Shown here one piece after another: positions 19,302 through 29,226 of a stretch of DNA of 32,967 nucleotides. The notes under the pieces are model-generated. The model made no database searches. It saw nothing but the letters and a program-made list of their open reading frames with translations, and was not told where the DNA came from. The position numbers and the translations under genes were made by a program. This DNA is from a virus: IMG/VR virus record IMGVR_UViG_3300002460_000112, positions 1-32,967 of that record. One strand, given 5' to 3'. How positions within the stretch are numbered: the stretch's first letter is position 1; the number at the start of each line of letters is the position of its first letter.

Positions 19302-20579
19302 ATGGCATTTGATATTCCATTACCGAAAGGTGTTGCAGATGTAGAACCTGGTGGCAGAATATTATCTGCTATGAGAAATATTAATGCTCTAACTAGTGAG
19401 CAATTAGACGCTCAAAAAAAAGCTTTAGAGAATCAATATTATGCACCTAATATCCAATCTGAAATGCAATTAAGACAAGCACAGACCCAACGATCTAATC
19501 AATTATTGCCTTATGATATTACGAATCAACAAAATATTAATCAAATGTATATTCCAAATGTACAGGCTGATATTGCACAAAAACAAGCTGAAACAGAAAA
19601 AATTAATTATATATTAAAACATCCAGGATTTATGGGAGGAGATGAAGCTAAAAATATTCAATATTTAATAGATAGTGGTATAATCAATCCAAATACGATT
19701 AATCAACCTTCTCAATCTAATTATCAAAATATTTCTCCATCTAATATTTCATCTAAAAATATACCATCTTCAAATATTCAAGATTCAAGACAAATAATTA
19801 ATCCAACTTCTCCTTTTCAAACAAATAATCCATTAGTAAATGCTATTCTTAATAAACCATATGCTCAAACTGCTTATCAACAAAGACAAGCACAAGGATG
19901 GGATTGGGTTCATACTCCTACAGATGCTAAAAGTTATGAAATTGCAGTAGGATCAGGAATGGGAATTAATCCAGATGAATTTATTAATAAAAGATCTCAA
20001 GGCCAATCTTTGCAAGATATTGCAAGAGAAAATGGATTTGATCCAAATAATTTACCTGATCCAGATTATTTGCCTACAAGAGGAAATATTCAACAATTAA
20101 AACAAAGACAAACTGCATTAAATGAAATGAAAGTTTTAGATAAATTTATAAAAGAAGGATTAGGACCTTATTCAAGAACTGTATTAGGTTATTCTCCGGC
20201 ACAAATTTCAGATGCATTAAGTGGTAAAAATGAAGATCAACAAGCAAAATTTTTAGCTGCACGTGCACTTGCACCAGAATCTGGAAATTTACGATTATTA
20301 GTAGCACAAGCTCGGACAGGGCAAGGTGCAATAAAAATGATGATGGATAAATCTTTAAGTAATATTAATACTTATCAAAGTTTAGTAAGTCCTAAAGTTT
20401 ATGATAAATCTCAAGATTTAATTGAAAATACTTTAGATAATATGTTTAATGCAGCAAATAAAGCATATGTTGTTGGTAAAAATAAAAAATCAGAATCACA
20501 AAAAAGTGAACCTGATGAAGGAATAATAGAATTTATAAGAGATCCTAATAATCCTAAAAAATTAATAAGGAAATCTTAA
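19302..20579 (+). CDS. ejection (internal virion) protein, second of three
   Basis: A 425-residue polar, Asn/Gln-rich protein. The N-terminal 100 residues are helical (MRNINALTSEQLDAQKKALE, MQLRQAQTQRSNQLLPYDI), followed by a low-complexity Asn/Ser/Ile linker around 135-180 (NYQNISPSNISSKNIPSSN) and a helical C-terminal domain (LIENTLDNMFNAANKAYVVG). It lies between two ejection-type genes. A virion role is inferred from place and composition. The next gene starts at the base where this stop ends. Confidence 0.55.
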   Translation: MAFDIPLPKGVADVEPGGRILSAMRNINALTSEQLDAQKKALENQYYAPNIQSEMQLRQAQTQRSNQLLPYDITNQQNINQMYIPNVQADIAQKQAETEKINYILKHPGFMGGDEAKNIQYLIDSGIINPNTINQPSQSNYQNISPSNISSKNIPSSNIQDSRQIINPTSPFQTNNPLVNAILNKPYAQTAYQQRQAQGWDWVHTPTDAKSYEIAVGSGMGINPDEFINKRSQGQSLQDIARENGFDPNNLPDPDYLPTRGNIQQLKQRQTALNEMKVLDKFIKEGLGPYSRTVLGYSPAQISDALSGKNEDQQAKFLAARALAPESGNLRLLVAQARTGQGAIKMMMDKSLSNINTYQSLVSPKVYDKSQDLIENTLDNMFNAANKAYVVGKNKKSESQKSEPDEGIIEFIRDPNNPKKLIRKS

Positions 20580-22000
20580 TGATAATTAAATATCAAGGTA
20601 AACCCTATAAATTTCCAGATGGAACATCTGATGAGGAAATAAGTAGTACTCTGCAGAAGGAACAATCATTACCAGAGCAATCTCAACCATCTTCTCAGCA
20701 ATCAAATGCAGATAGATTATATGGATTACCTGGATTTAAAGGAACTTTATTATCAGATGTTGCAAATGTAGGTGCCGGATTATTAAATCAAGGCAAATCA
20801 TTTTTACAAGCGATTCCTGATTTACAAAAAATGGTTCCGCAATCAATGCAAAATGCATTTCTGTATAAACAAGGCCAAAGACCTATTGATAAATTCGATC
20901 CTTATAAAACTATTGGCGTTTCAGAGCAGCCAATTAGCACACAAGCAGGAGTTATGCAGACTTTAGGTGAATTTCTTCCTGTTGGACCGCCAGCAGAAAA
21001 AGCATATCAACTTGGTAAAGAAGGAATAGAAAAAGCATCTCCTTATGTTAAAAACATTTTTTCTAAATTTGATCCTGAATCACAGGCAAAAAATATAGAA
21101 AATAAATTAAGTCAAGGATCAAATACTGTAGATGAAAATTCTAAATTATTAACAAGTGATGTAAGGAATGGTTATGACATGAGAAATCAGGAATCTTCTA
21201 TATTTTTAAATCATGCATTAGATGAGGCTGGAGAAGAACAATTATATGAAAAACCAAATCCTTTAATATCAACAGCATTAGATAAATCTAAAAAAACAAT
21301 GGATAGTATTGATGATTTAAATGTATCAGATTTATATGATAAATTTAAAAAAAATCCTACATTTAATAATGCACATTGGTTGAAATCTGAGCTTGGTACA
21401 CTAATAGGTGACTTAGAAAAACAACCAATAGATGCAGCATTACGCAATCAAATAAATTTAGTTAAATCAGCTAGAAATAATTTAGAAAGTGATATTTCTG
21501 ATTTTTTAGAAAATAGAGATTTAAATAATAATATGCAAATAGGACCTTCTTATCAAAAAGGAATTGATTTATATAGGGAAAATGTTGCCCCTTATTTAGC
21601 AAATAAAAAATTAAGAGAAATCACAAGAGGAAGAAAGACAATAGTAAAAAATATTCATAGTATTTTTGATACACCTTCCGACATTGTAGATAAAGAAGGA
21701 AATATAAAGATTGGACCAATTAATAAAATTATGCAAGATCTTCCAGAACAATCAAAAAATAGAATTTTATTTAATGCTATTGGTGGAAAGCAAAAGGGAT
21801 CAAATCAATTATTAAATAATCTACAAAAAGCAAAAAATAAAGGATTTGGATCTTATTTTACTCCTGATATTAATGAAGATATTAATATACTTAATCAAAG
21901 ATTATTAAATAAAAATCGTTTATTGACTGGTGCTAAAATAGCTACTGGTGCTGGATTAGGTTTAGTGGCATTTGAAGATCTTTATCATGCTTTAAAGTAA
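20579..22000 (+). CDS. ejection (internal virion) protein, third of three
   Basis: A 473-residue protein starting MIIKYQGKPYKFPDGTSDEE, an opening common in podovirus and myovirus ejection proteins, in which a short beta element precedes the helical body. A Gly/Ala-rich helix (LSDVANVGAGLLNQGKSFLQ) follows near residue 60. The rest is helical and highly charged; the last 25 residues (LLTGAKIATGAGLGLVAFED) form a hydrophobic stretch that could enter a membrane. The P22 gp16-like role is inferred. Start overlaps the preceding stop. A 68-base gap follows without clear features beyond a possible AT-rich promoter. Confidence 0.6.
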   Translation: MIIKYQGKPYKFPDGTSDEEISSTLQKEQSLPEQSQPSSQQSNADRLYGLPGFKGTLLSDVANVGAGLLNQGKSFLQAIPDLQKMVPQSMQNAFLYKQGQRPIDKFDPYKTIGVSEQPISTQAGVMQTLGEFLPVGPPAEKAYQLGKEGIEKASPYVKNIFSKFDPESQAKNIENKLSQGSNTVDENSKLLTSDVRNGYDMRNQESSIFLNHALDEAGEEQLYEKPNPLISTALDKSKKTMDSIDDLNVSDLYDKFKKNPTFNNAHWLKSELGTLIGDLEKQPIDAALRNQINLVKSARNNLESDISDFLENRDLNNNMQIGPSYQKGIDLYRENVAPYLANKKLREITRGRKTIVKNIHSIFDTPSDIVDKEGNIKIGPINKIMQDLPEQSKNRILFNAIGGKQKGSNQLLNNLQKAKNKGFGSYFTPDINEDINILNQRLLNKNRLLTGAKIATGAGLGLVAFEDLYHALK

Positions 22001-22068
22001 AGTGAATAATAGTATTAATTATCATATTTAAATTGTAAAATGATTGCGTCTTCACAAGGATTGTGTTA

Positions 22069-23916
22069 ATGACTCTTTTCCATTTATTGTCACCGATGCC
22101 TAAATGGTATATAGCGGATAACTCTGGAAATCCATTGGGTGCCGGTTATATGCGCACTCTAAGTCATCTCAACAAAAGTGATGAAAAAGCAGTTTATCAA
22201 GATAATCAAGGTTCTATTCCGTGGGAAAATCCTATTGTTTTTGATGCAAATGGTTCAGAAGGACCATTCTATTGGGAAGTAAATGATGAAGATTTGAGCG
22301 ATACCTATTATTTAGAAGTTTATGACAGGAATAATAATTTAGTTTTCACAATTGATGATTTTTTTCCTCCTGGAGAAGGTGGTGGCGGAGGCGGAACAAC
22401 CTATATTGATCTAAAGAATTATATTGGTAACAATGTTTTTTGGAGGAATTTAGGCACTTATGCGTCTCCCGTCCCTAATGGAACGGTTATCGCACCTGGT
22501 AATCACATCGGATTTCATTTGCCTGATATCACGATGTTTAAAGAAGCGACTAATAATGCTGTAGACACTATTGAATTTGTTAATTTTCCAATAGGTCCTG
22601 GTCCACTTGCAGGTGATATAACTCCTATTCAATATTTAAAATATAGTGTTGGTATTACACCTACTATCGATACGCAACGCGCTATTAACTTTCCTGTCGA
22701 TGCAAAAGTAAATAACTTAAATGGTCAAGATGTAACTTTTACATTTTGGGGAAGAGTAATAACTGGGAATCCAAATATAACGATATTTGAATATCAATAT
22801 TTTGGTACTGGAGGTTCACCAACCGCACCTAATAGAAATGCAGTAGGTTCAGCACTTTTGACTGCAGATTGGCAAAAATTCGATATTTCATTTAACTTTA
22901 CGAGTACAGCAACTGCAACATTAGGTGGAAATGGAGATGATGCACTTTATGTCCAAATAGGATTTCCATTAGTTGCTACAACTGAAATACATATCACAAA
23001 ACCATCTTTATATTTAGGGACGATTTCTCCAGGCGCTGATTTTGATACTTATGATCAAATAGATTCTATTATTAATACGCCCAGAACGGGCGATATACGA
23101 CTTGCACTTAATACTTTCTCGCAAACCAATATGTTTGGATGGGTTCCAATGAATGATGGAACCATAGGAAATAATGTCGTAGCACTTGGATCATCTAATG
23201 CAACAACTAGAGCAAATTCAGATACATTTTTCTTATATTCTACCATTTGGAGTAATATATCTGAAAGCTCTGGTTATGCACCAATTTATGACAGTTCCGG
23301 TAATCCTACAACTCGTGGTGCTAGTGCAGCAGAAGATTTTTATGCTTTAAAAGCGTTATCATTGACTAGAGCATTGGGAAGAGTATTTGGTGGAACATAC
23401 ACAACTGTATCATTAACATTTACAGTTACTGTTGTGACAAGTTTATTTACGATTTCAAGTACAAATTCATTTTTAACCGGTAAAGCTGTTCGTTTAACGA
23501 CAACTGGAACTTTACCATCTCCATTACAATTGAATATTACTTATTATACGATACGTGTAGATGCAACAACATTTAGAATAGCGCAAAATTATACAGATTC
23601 GATACTAGGAGTATTCATATTATTAATAGATGCTGGAACTGGTACTCATACTATTTCAACTCCTCCATTTGCTTTAGGTCAACCAACTGGAGATGAATTA
23701 CATACACTTACTGTTGCAGAACTTGCATCACATAATCATACAGCTACAATTAGTCCAGAAATACGTATAGCGGGAGAGTCAGGCGTAGCTACTTCATTGG
23801 GGAATTTTGAACAGACCTATGTTGTTCCTGCTGTAACAGTAGCAAGTACAGGTTCTAGTACCCCATTCACAATAGTACAACCGAGCATATTTTATAATGT
23901 TTATATGAAGCTTTAG
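22069..23916 (+). CDS. main tail fibre with C-terminal collar-like domain
   Basis: A 615-residue candidate receptor-binding fibre. The N-terminal 100 residues (MTLFHLLSPMPKWYIADNSG, then YWEVNDEDLSDTYYLEVYD) look like a compact adaptor with a Gly-run hinge (GEGGGGGG, near 105). A beta-rich, carbohydrate-binding-like part follows (VTFTFWGRVITGNPNITIFE). The C-terminal part resembles phage tail-collar domains: GWVPMNDGTIG, then GDELHTLTVAELASHNHTAT with an H-x-H pair as in metal-coordinating fibre tips, and the end VQPSIFYNVYMKL. ATG at 22069 is preferred because AGGA lies 8 bases before it. It is the first gene of the fibre row. Confidence 0.75.
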   Translation: MTLFHLLSPMPKWYIADNSGNPLGAGYMRTLSHLNKSDEKAVYQDNQGSIPWENPIVFDANGSEGPFYWEVNDEDLSDTYYLEVYDRNNNLVFTIDDFFPPGEGGGGGGTTYIDLKNYIGNNVFWRNLGTYASPVPNGTVIAPGNHIGFHLPDITMFKEATNNAVDTIEFVNFPIGPGPLAGDITPIQYLKYSVGITPTIDTQRAINFPVDAKVNNLNGQDVTFTFWGRVITGNPNITIFEYQYFGTGGSPTAPNRNAVGSALLTADWQKFDISFNFTSTATATLGGNGDDALYVQIGFPLVATTEIHITKPSLYLGTISPGADFDTYDQIDSIINTPRTGDIRLALNTFSQTNMFGWVPMNDGTIGNNVVALGSSNATTRANSDTFFLYSTIWSNISESSGYAPIYDSSGNPTTRGASAAEDFYALKALSLTRALGRVFGGTYTTVSLTFTVTVVTSLFTISSTNSFLTGKAVRLTTTGTLPSPLQLNITYYTIRVDATTFRIAQNYTDSILGVFILLIDAGTGTHTISTPPFALGQPTGDELHTLTVAELASHNHTATISPEIRIAGESGVATSLGNFEQTYVVPAVTVASTGSSTPFTIVQPSIFYNVYMKL

Positions 23917-23939
23917 GAATTTTACATGGAGTGTAAAAA

Positions 23940-24242
23940 ATGGCATTACCAATTTTAATTGTTCCTCCTTTAGATCCTTATGGATATACAGGACCAGTTA
24001 GAACAATGTCTGGAGTTGCAAGAACTTCAGATGTTGTAACTGATACTCCTTATGGCGATACAGGTGTTCCTGAATTTGCTAGATGGTTATATGTTGGTGT
24101 AACAGGAGACGTATCATATGTTAAATGGGATGGAACATCACAGACTCTTGTAGGATTAGCTGCTGGTATTTGGCATCCAATTTATTCTATACGAATAAAT
24201 TCTGTCGGAACTACTGCAACTGATCTTGTATGGGGAAGCTAG
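23940..24242 (+). CDS. small virion-type protein (100 aa)
   Basis: A 100-residue beta-rich protein (EFARWLYVGVTGDVSYVKWD, GIWHPIYSIRINSVGTTATD) of a kind found in many phages near head or fibre genes, in which YVGVTGDVS and INSVGTTAT strands recur; function unknown. It could decorate the particle or cap a fibre. An ATGGAGTG site lies ahead of the ATG. The gene ends inside a 14-bp palindrome. Confidence 0.55.
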   Translation: MALPILIVPPLDPYGYTGPVRTMSGVARTSDVVTDTPYGDTGVPEFARWLYVGVTGDVSYVKWDGTSQTLVGLAAGIWHPIYSIRINSVGTTATDLVWGS

Positions 24243-24249
24243 CTAGCTT
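24236..24249 (+). terminator. 14-bp perfect palindrome at a gene end
   Basis: AAGCTAGCTAGCTT covers the stop codon of the 100-aa gene. As RNA it would fold into a 5-bp stem with a 4-base loop followed by TTATT. Weak terminator or protein site. Confidence 0.35.
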
Positions 24250-24279
24250 TTATTAACTTTTAATGGAGTAAAAATCGTC

Positions 24280-25623
24280 ATGACGACATTTAGTGCATTT
24301 TATAGAAGAGAACAACAGATTTCATCTGTACGTTTAGCTCGTAGTTCTAACTTAGCTGGAACGTATAGCAATGGACCAAGTAACAATGGAATTGGCGCAA
24401 CGCTTACAGTTGCTGCAAGTACTTTAACGATTGATTCAGTTCTTTGCGTAGAAAATGATAGAATTTTATTATTCGCTCAAACAAGTGGTTTTCAAAATGG
24501 TATTTATTTTATTGCAAGTATTGGTTCTACAGTTGTATTAGAAAGAGCGCCTGATTTCCAGACATTCGATCAAATGAAACCAGGTTATTTTGTGCCGGTT
24601 GCTGCTGGTACTGAATTTAATGGTGCAGTTTTTGGTGTTGTTGAACCGCAAGTTGGTATTGTTGGAACGGATAGTATCGTATTTGCAAACGTAGCTGCTT
24701 CACCTGATTCTTTGACGCTAAATAACGATGGATTACAAATCTATGATACTGACGCAAGTCATCTTTTAACGATTTCTCCAGGATCTAATTTAACAGCAGA
24801 TCGTGTATTTACGCTTACCACCGGGGACGCTGCTAGAACGCTTGATATCAGTGCTGCAAACGTTACTGTTTCTACATTCGGAGCATCTGTTGTAGATGAT
24901 GCATCGGCTGCTGCTGCTGCAACAACTCTTGGATTAGGAACAGGTGACAATGTTTCATTTTTATCTGCAACTCTTCCAAATGCAGGATTACATCTATTAG
25001 ATACTAATGCTTCTCATGATCTCGTAATTAGTCCAGGAAGCGATTTAACTGCTGATCGAGTATTAACCCTTACTACTGGAGATGCAGCTAGAAGTATTAC
25101 ATTGAGCGGTAATCCAACATTAGCCGATTGGTTTGACCAATCAGTTAAAGTTGCTGACAACCCAGCTTTTGCTAGTGTTACACTTAACAATTCAGGTCTT
25201 CATGTATTAGATTCTAATGCATCGCATGATTTAGTTATCACTCCAGGATCAGATCTAACAGCAGATAGAATTTTAACTCTTACTACTGGTGATGCTGCTC
25301 GTACATTAGATATTAGCGCTGCTAACGTTACGGTTTCTGTATTCGGTGCAAGTTTAGTAGATGATGCAGCAGATTTAAATGCACTAACTACTCTTAATTT
25401 AAGAAGAGGTGATTCAGATACTTGGGGTGGTGGTGGAACATCATTTGCATTTACATGTACCGGTATTGTTGCAACAGATATTGTACTTGTTAGTTTAATT
25501 GCGTCTGCAAATAATGTTGCAGTGACAAAATGTGTAGCAGGAGCTGGGGTTATTACAGTTGATTTTACTGCTGATCCAGGTGCAGGAACTATTGTTAATT
25601 TCTTAGGTATTCCAACGGTATAA
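24280..25623 (+). CDS. repetitive fibre protein A (447 aa)
   Basis: A 447-residue fibre-type protein. The first 145 residues (ATLTVAASTLTIDSVLCVEN, NDRILLFAQTSGFQNGIYFI) match a module shared with the fibre at 25788. Three further copies of a unit of about 90 residues follow, each with LHLLDTNASHDLVISPGSDL TADRVLTLTTGDAAR-type sequence and often DISAANVTVS. These shallow beta repeats suit a triple-stranded shaft. The end (GIVATDIVLVSLIASANNVA) is a different, conserved small domain. The role is receptor binding by inference only. TGGAG lies upstream of the ATG. Confidence 0.65.
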   Translation: MTTFSAFYRREQQISSVRLARSSNLAGTYSNGPSNNGIGATLTVAASTLTIDSVLCVENDRILLFAQTSGFQNGIYFIASIGSTVVLERAPDFQTFDQMKPGYFVPVAAGTEFNGAVFGVVEPQVGIVGTDSIVFANVAASPDSLTLNNDGLQIYDTDASHLLTISPGSNLTADRVFTLTTGDAARTLDISAANVTVSTFGASVVDDASAAAAATTLGLGTGDNVSFLSATLPNAGLHLLDTNASHDLVISPGSDLTADRVLTLTTGDAARSITLSGNPTLADWFDQSVKVADNPAFASVTLNNSGLHVLDSNASHDLVITPGSDLTADRILTLTTGDAARTLDISAANVTVSVFGASLVDDAADLNALTTLNLRRGDSDTWGGGGTSFAFTCTGIVATDIVLVSLIASANNVAVTKCVAGAGVITVDFTADPGAGTIVNFLGIPTV

Positions 25624-25632
25624 GGTGAGTAT

Positions 25633-25773
25633 ATGGACAAAATAGGTGGTGGATTTATACCTATTATTATCTATTCCACTTTTGGCGAAGCGTTTCAGCA
25701 ATCAGGAACGATTATCACGGAAAGTGGAAATGATATTTTGACGGAAAGTGGAAATGAACTAATAGTAGAATAG
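25633..25773 (+). CDS. small hypothetical protein (46 aa)
   Basis: A 46-residue frame between two fibre genes, with AAGGTGAG 3 bases before the ATG. It reads MDKIGGGFIPIIIYSTFGEA FQQSGTIITESGNDILTESG and has a short repeat (ITESGND, LTESGNE). I have no family for it. A similar short ending (ESGN-E repeat) is found in minor phage tail proteins. It may be a chaperone or a fibre cap. Confidence 0.5.
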   Translation: MDKIGGGFIPIIIYSTFGEAFQQSGTIITESGNDILTESGNELIVE

Positions 25774-25787
25774 GGAGATATTTTGCC

Positions 25788-27377
25788 ATGGCAGGCATAA
25801 AAATAAGTGCTTTACCAACAGTTGTATCAACAACTATAACGGATATCTTTCCTATTGTTCAAGGCGGTATAACCAGTAGAGCCTCTATCGCTCAATTATT
25901 AGATACGATCGGTACAGAACATATATGTAGAGTAGGAAGCACTGCTGCTTTAACTGTTACTTATTCCAATGGATCATCAGGAGTAGGTGCAACTTTAACT
26001 AATGCAGGAGCACTTGCTGCGCTTTCAATAGATGGAGTTGCATTAGCAATTGGAAATAAAGTTCTTATTAAAGATCAGGCATCTACTTTTCAAAATGGTG
26101 TTTATGAAGTCACTGTAATTGGATCTGGTGCAATTCCATGGGTTATGACAAGAGATGATGGTTATGATCAAGTTGCTGAAATTGATCAGGGAGATTTTTT
26201 CACAATTGGAGCTGGCACCACTAATGCTAAAACGCAATGGATTCAAACTGAAGTTGTAGCAACAATTGGTGTAGATGCAATTTTATTTGAATCAAATGTT
26301 GTTGCTGGAACTGGTATTACGAAAACAAATAATACTGTTGCGTTAACTGTACCAGTTAGTATGGCAAATGGTGGAACTAATAAAGCATTAACTGCAAACA
26401 ATGGTGGAATTGTTTGGACCGATGCTAACAGTATGGAAGTTCTTGCAGGTACGGCTACTGCTGGTCAAATACTTCTATCTGGTGCGACAGCAACTCCAGC
26501 TTGGTCAACTCCCACATATCCGTCAGCTTCTGGAAGTGCAGGACAAATAATAAGATCAAATGGTACGAATAATGTTTATAGTACTTCTACATTTGCAGAT
26601 ACCTATACAGCAAGTAATTTACTTTATTCTAATGGCGCAAATACAGTTACTGGATTAGCTACTGCTAATAATGGAGCATTAGTTACAAGTAATACGGGAG
26701 TTCCGTCAATATTAGGAGGTCCTGGAACTACTGGAAATATATTACAATCAAATGCTGCTGCAGCTCCTTCATTTTCAACAGCAACTTATCCTGCAACTAC
26801 TACCATTAGTCAATTATTATATTCTTCTAGTGCAAACGTTGTTGCAGGATTAGCTACAGCAAATAGTGCATCTTTGGTTACTAATTCAACTGGAGTACCA
26901 GTATGGTCTTCTTCTCTTACTGATGGACAACTTATTATTGGATCAGCAGGTGCAACTCCAACTCCAGGAACTTTAACAGCAGGAACAGGAGTTTCAATTA
27001 CAAATGGCGCTGCATCAATAACAATTAATTCAAGCGGTGGTGGATTAACTTGGACAGAAGTAACAGGTGCATCAGCTCCTATGTCTGTTTCAAATGGTTA
27101 TATTTCAAGTAATGCAGGATTAGTAACTTTAACTTTACCTGTAACAAGCGCAGTTGGTGATGTTATTTCAATTGTTGGAAAAGGTGCTGGTGGTTGGCTG
27201 ATTGCACAGGGTGCTGCAAATCAAATACAAATAGGATCAAGCGCATCAACATTAGGTGTAGGAGGTAGCGTTGCATCATCAAATAGATACGATTCAGTTA
27301 ATTTAGTTTGCGTTACAGCTAATTCAATTTGGGTGACAGTAGGTGGTCCTCAATCAGCAGGATTAACAATTGTTTAA
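25788..27377 (+). CDS. repetitive fibre protein B (529 aa)
   Basis: A 529-residue fibre-type protein. Residues 1-30 (MAGIKISALPTVVSTTITDI FPIVQGGITS) are a common N-terminal tag of phage fibres. Next come the module shared with fibre A (ALSIDGVALAIGNKVLIKDQ, STFQNGVYEV) and then Thr/Ala/Asn-rich repeats with MANGGTNKALTANNGG, VLAGTATAGQILLSGATATP and LLYSNGANTVTGLATANN, also seen in fibre C. The C-terminal 100 residues (LPVTSAVGDVISIVGKGAGG WLI, ANSIWVTVGG) form a conserved tip domain. The repeats point to a trimeric shaft. Confidence 0.65.
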   Translation: MAGIKISALPTVVSTTITDIFPIVQGGITSRASIAQLLDTIGTEHICRVGSTAALTVTYSNGSSGVGATLTNAGALAALSIDGVALAIGNKVLIKDQASTFQNGVYEVTVIGSGAIPWVMTRDDGYDQVAEIDQGDFFTIGAGTTNAKTQWIQTEVVATIGVDAILFESNVVAGTGITKTNNTVALTVPVSMANGGTNKALTANNGGIVWTDANSMEVLAGTATAGQILLSGATATPAWSTPTYPSASGSAGQIIRSNGTNNVYSTSTFADTYTASNLLYSNGANTVTGLATANNGALVTSNTGVPSILGGPGTTGNILQSNAAAAPSFSTATYPATTTISQLLYSSSANVVAGLATANSASLVTNSTGVPVWSSSLTDGQLIIGSAGATPTPGTLTAGTGVSITNGAASITINSSGGGLTWTEVTGASAPMSVSNGYISSNAGLVTLTLPVTSAVGDVISIVGKGAGGWLIAQGAANQIQIGSSASTLGVGGSVASSNRYDSVNLVCVTANSIWVTVGGPQSAGLTIV

Positions 27378-27389
27378 AGGATTAAATAA

Positions 27390-29219
27390 ATGGCTACTAA
27401 TAATGCAATAAATACAGGTTCAATGACAGATGGTCAACTTATCATTGGATCAACTGGAACAATTCCAACAATTGCTGCATTAACGGGGACTGCAAATCAA
27501 ACAGTAGTAACAAATGCAGCGGGTAGTATTACATTAAGTCTTCCTCAATCTATTGCTACTTCATCTGGTGTGACATTTGATAATGCATCATTAACAGGTG
27601 GATTTCCATTAAAAATAGGACCATCTACTGTAGGTGTTTCAAAAACATCACGATTAACAATTGTTGAATATGATGGTGTGAATGCTTGCGCTATGTTAGT
27701 TAGTGTAATGAATACTACAACTAATACTTTAACTTGGGGTGGCGGAACAGGATCAAGAACAGCAGCGACTAGTCATTTATTTAATGCAGCAGCAACAAAC
27801 GGAGTATTTACAGGAACTACTATTTATACTATTAATATTAATGGTTGTACTTTAAATAGTGGCAATCTAACTCTTTCACCATTAACTGCAAGTAGACCAT
27901 TGAAATTAGATGGATCTAAAAATGTTACTGCAACTCAAATTGATTTAGCTAGTACAAACGATATTACGGGTGTTGTTGCATTAGCGAATGGTGGAACAAA
28001 CAAAGCATTAACTGCATCAAATGGCGGTATTATATATTCCGATACTGATTCTTTTGAGGTATTAGCAGGAACCGCAACTGCAGGGCAAATTTTGCGATCT
28101 GGCTCATCAGCAGCTCCTTCTTGGTCAACAGCAACTTATCCTGCAACTACTACTATTAATGAAATACTTTTTTCTTCTGCTGCTAATACGGTAACTGGGT
28201 TAGCAGGCCCTGGAGGAAATTCAGTTTTAGTTTCAACTTCTGCTGGTGTACCAATTTGGTCAGCTGCAATGACAGATGGAAGACTCGTAATTGGAAACAG
28301 TGCAGGAACTCCAACTGCAGCAACTTTAACAGGAACTGCAAATCAAGTTACAGTAACAAATGGAGCAGGCAGTATAACTTTAAGTCTGCCTCAATCTATT
28401 GATACTGCTGCTACAGTAACATTTGGTACTGTTAAAGCAACGGATGGAGTTCCATTAGTAATAGGACCATCTACTGTAAATGTTGCTAAGACTTCAAGAT
28501 TTGGAATTGTTGAATATGATGGTGTAACAGTTGCAAGTATGTTAGTTAGTGTAATGGATGCCACTAATAATACTTTAAATTGGGGTGGTGGAAATGCTTT
28601 ACAAACAGCAGCGACTAGTCATAAATTTTATGCTGCTGCTGCTATTGGAACAACAACAGGTACATTAATTTCAACTACTGATACAACTGGAATAACATTA
28701 AACAGCGGAGATTTAAATTTATCACCATTAACCGCTTCAACATCTATATATTTAGATGCAAGTAAAAATGTAAAATCTTTAGCATTAACAAATGGTCAAT
28801 TACAAATTGGTAGTACTGGTGCTATTCCTGTTGCTGCAACTTTAACAGAAGGAAGTGGTATTTCTATTACAAATGGTGCTGGTTCCATTACGATTTCAGA
28901 AGTAGTTTCAACTGAAAATTCAATTACCGCTTTTGCAGGTGGTGGACAAGCAAGTGCTACTCAATTAACAGCAAGAACTTCTAGGATTACAGTAGTTGGA
29001 ACAGCAGGTGATTCAGTTAAATTGCCATCTAGTCCAGTAGTAGGATTATCTTATTATATTAGAAATGATGATGCAGCAGAAAGTTCAAATGTATTTCCAC
29101 AAAGTGGAGGATCAATAAATGCTCTTGGTGTAGATGCTGCATATGCATTAGCAGCTGGAACATCAGTGATTATGATTCCATTTTCATCAACAGTATGGTA
29201 CTCATTTAGCGTTTCATAA
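27390..29219 (+). CDS. repetitive fibre protein C (609 aa)
   Basis: A 609-residue fibre-type protein starting MATNNAINTGSMTDGQLIIG. It contains an internal duplication: the unit around IGPSTVGVSKTSRLTIVEYD recurs about 280 residues later as IGPSTVNVAKTSRFGIVEYD, each followed by SPLTAS. Between them is the GGTNKALTASNGG and ATAGQILRSGSSAAPSW block also found in fibre B. The tip domain (KLPSSPVVGLSYYIRNDDAA) is conserved in other phage fibres. AAAGGA lies upstream of the ATG, 12 bases after fibre B. Confidence 0.65.
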   Translation: MATNNAINTGSMTDGQLIIGSTGTIPTIAALTGTANQTVVTNAAGSITLSLPQSIATSSGVTFDNASLTGGFPLKIGPSTVGVSKTSRLTIVEYDGVNACAMLVSVMNTTTNTLTWGGGTGSRTAATSHLFNAAATNGVFTGTTIYTININGCTLNSGNLTLSPLTASRPLKLDGSKNVTATQIDLASTNDITGVVALANGGTNKALTASNGGIIYSDTDSFEVLAGTATAGQILRSGSSAAPSWSTATYPATTTINEILFSSAANTVTGLAGPGGNSVLVSTSAGVPIWSAAMTDGRLVIGNSAGTPTAATLTGTANQVTVTNGAGSITLSLPQSIDTAATVTFGTVKATDGVPLVIGPSTVNVAKTSRFGIVEYDGVTVASMLVSVMDATNNTLNWGGGNALQTAATSHKFYAAAAIGTTTGTLISTTDTTGITLNSGDLNLSPLTASTSIYLDASKNVKSLALTNGQLQIGSTGAIPVAATLTEGSGISITNGAGSITISEVVSTENSITAFAGGGQASATQLTARTSRITVVGTAGDSVKLPSSPVVGLSYYIRNDDAAESSNVFPQSGGSINALGVDAAYALAAGTSVIMIPFSSTVWYSFSVS

Positions 29220-29226
29220 GTAGAAT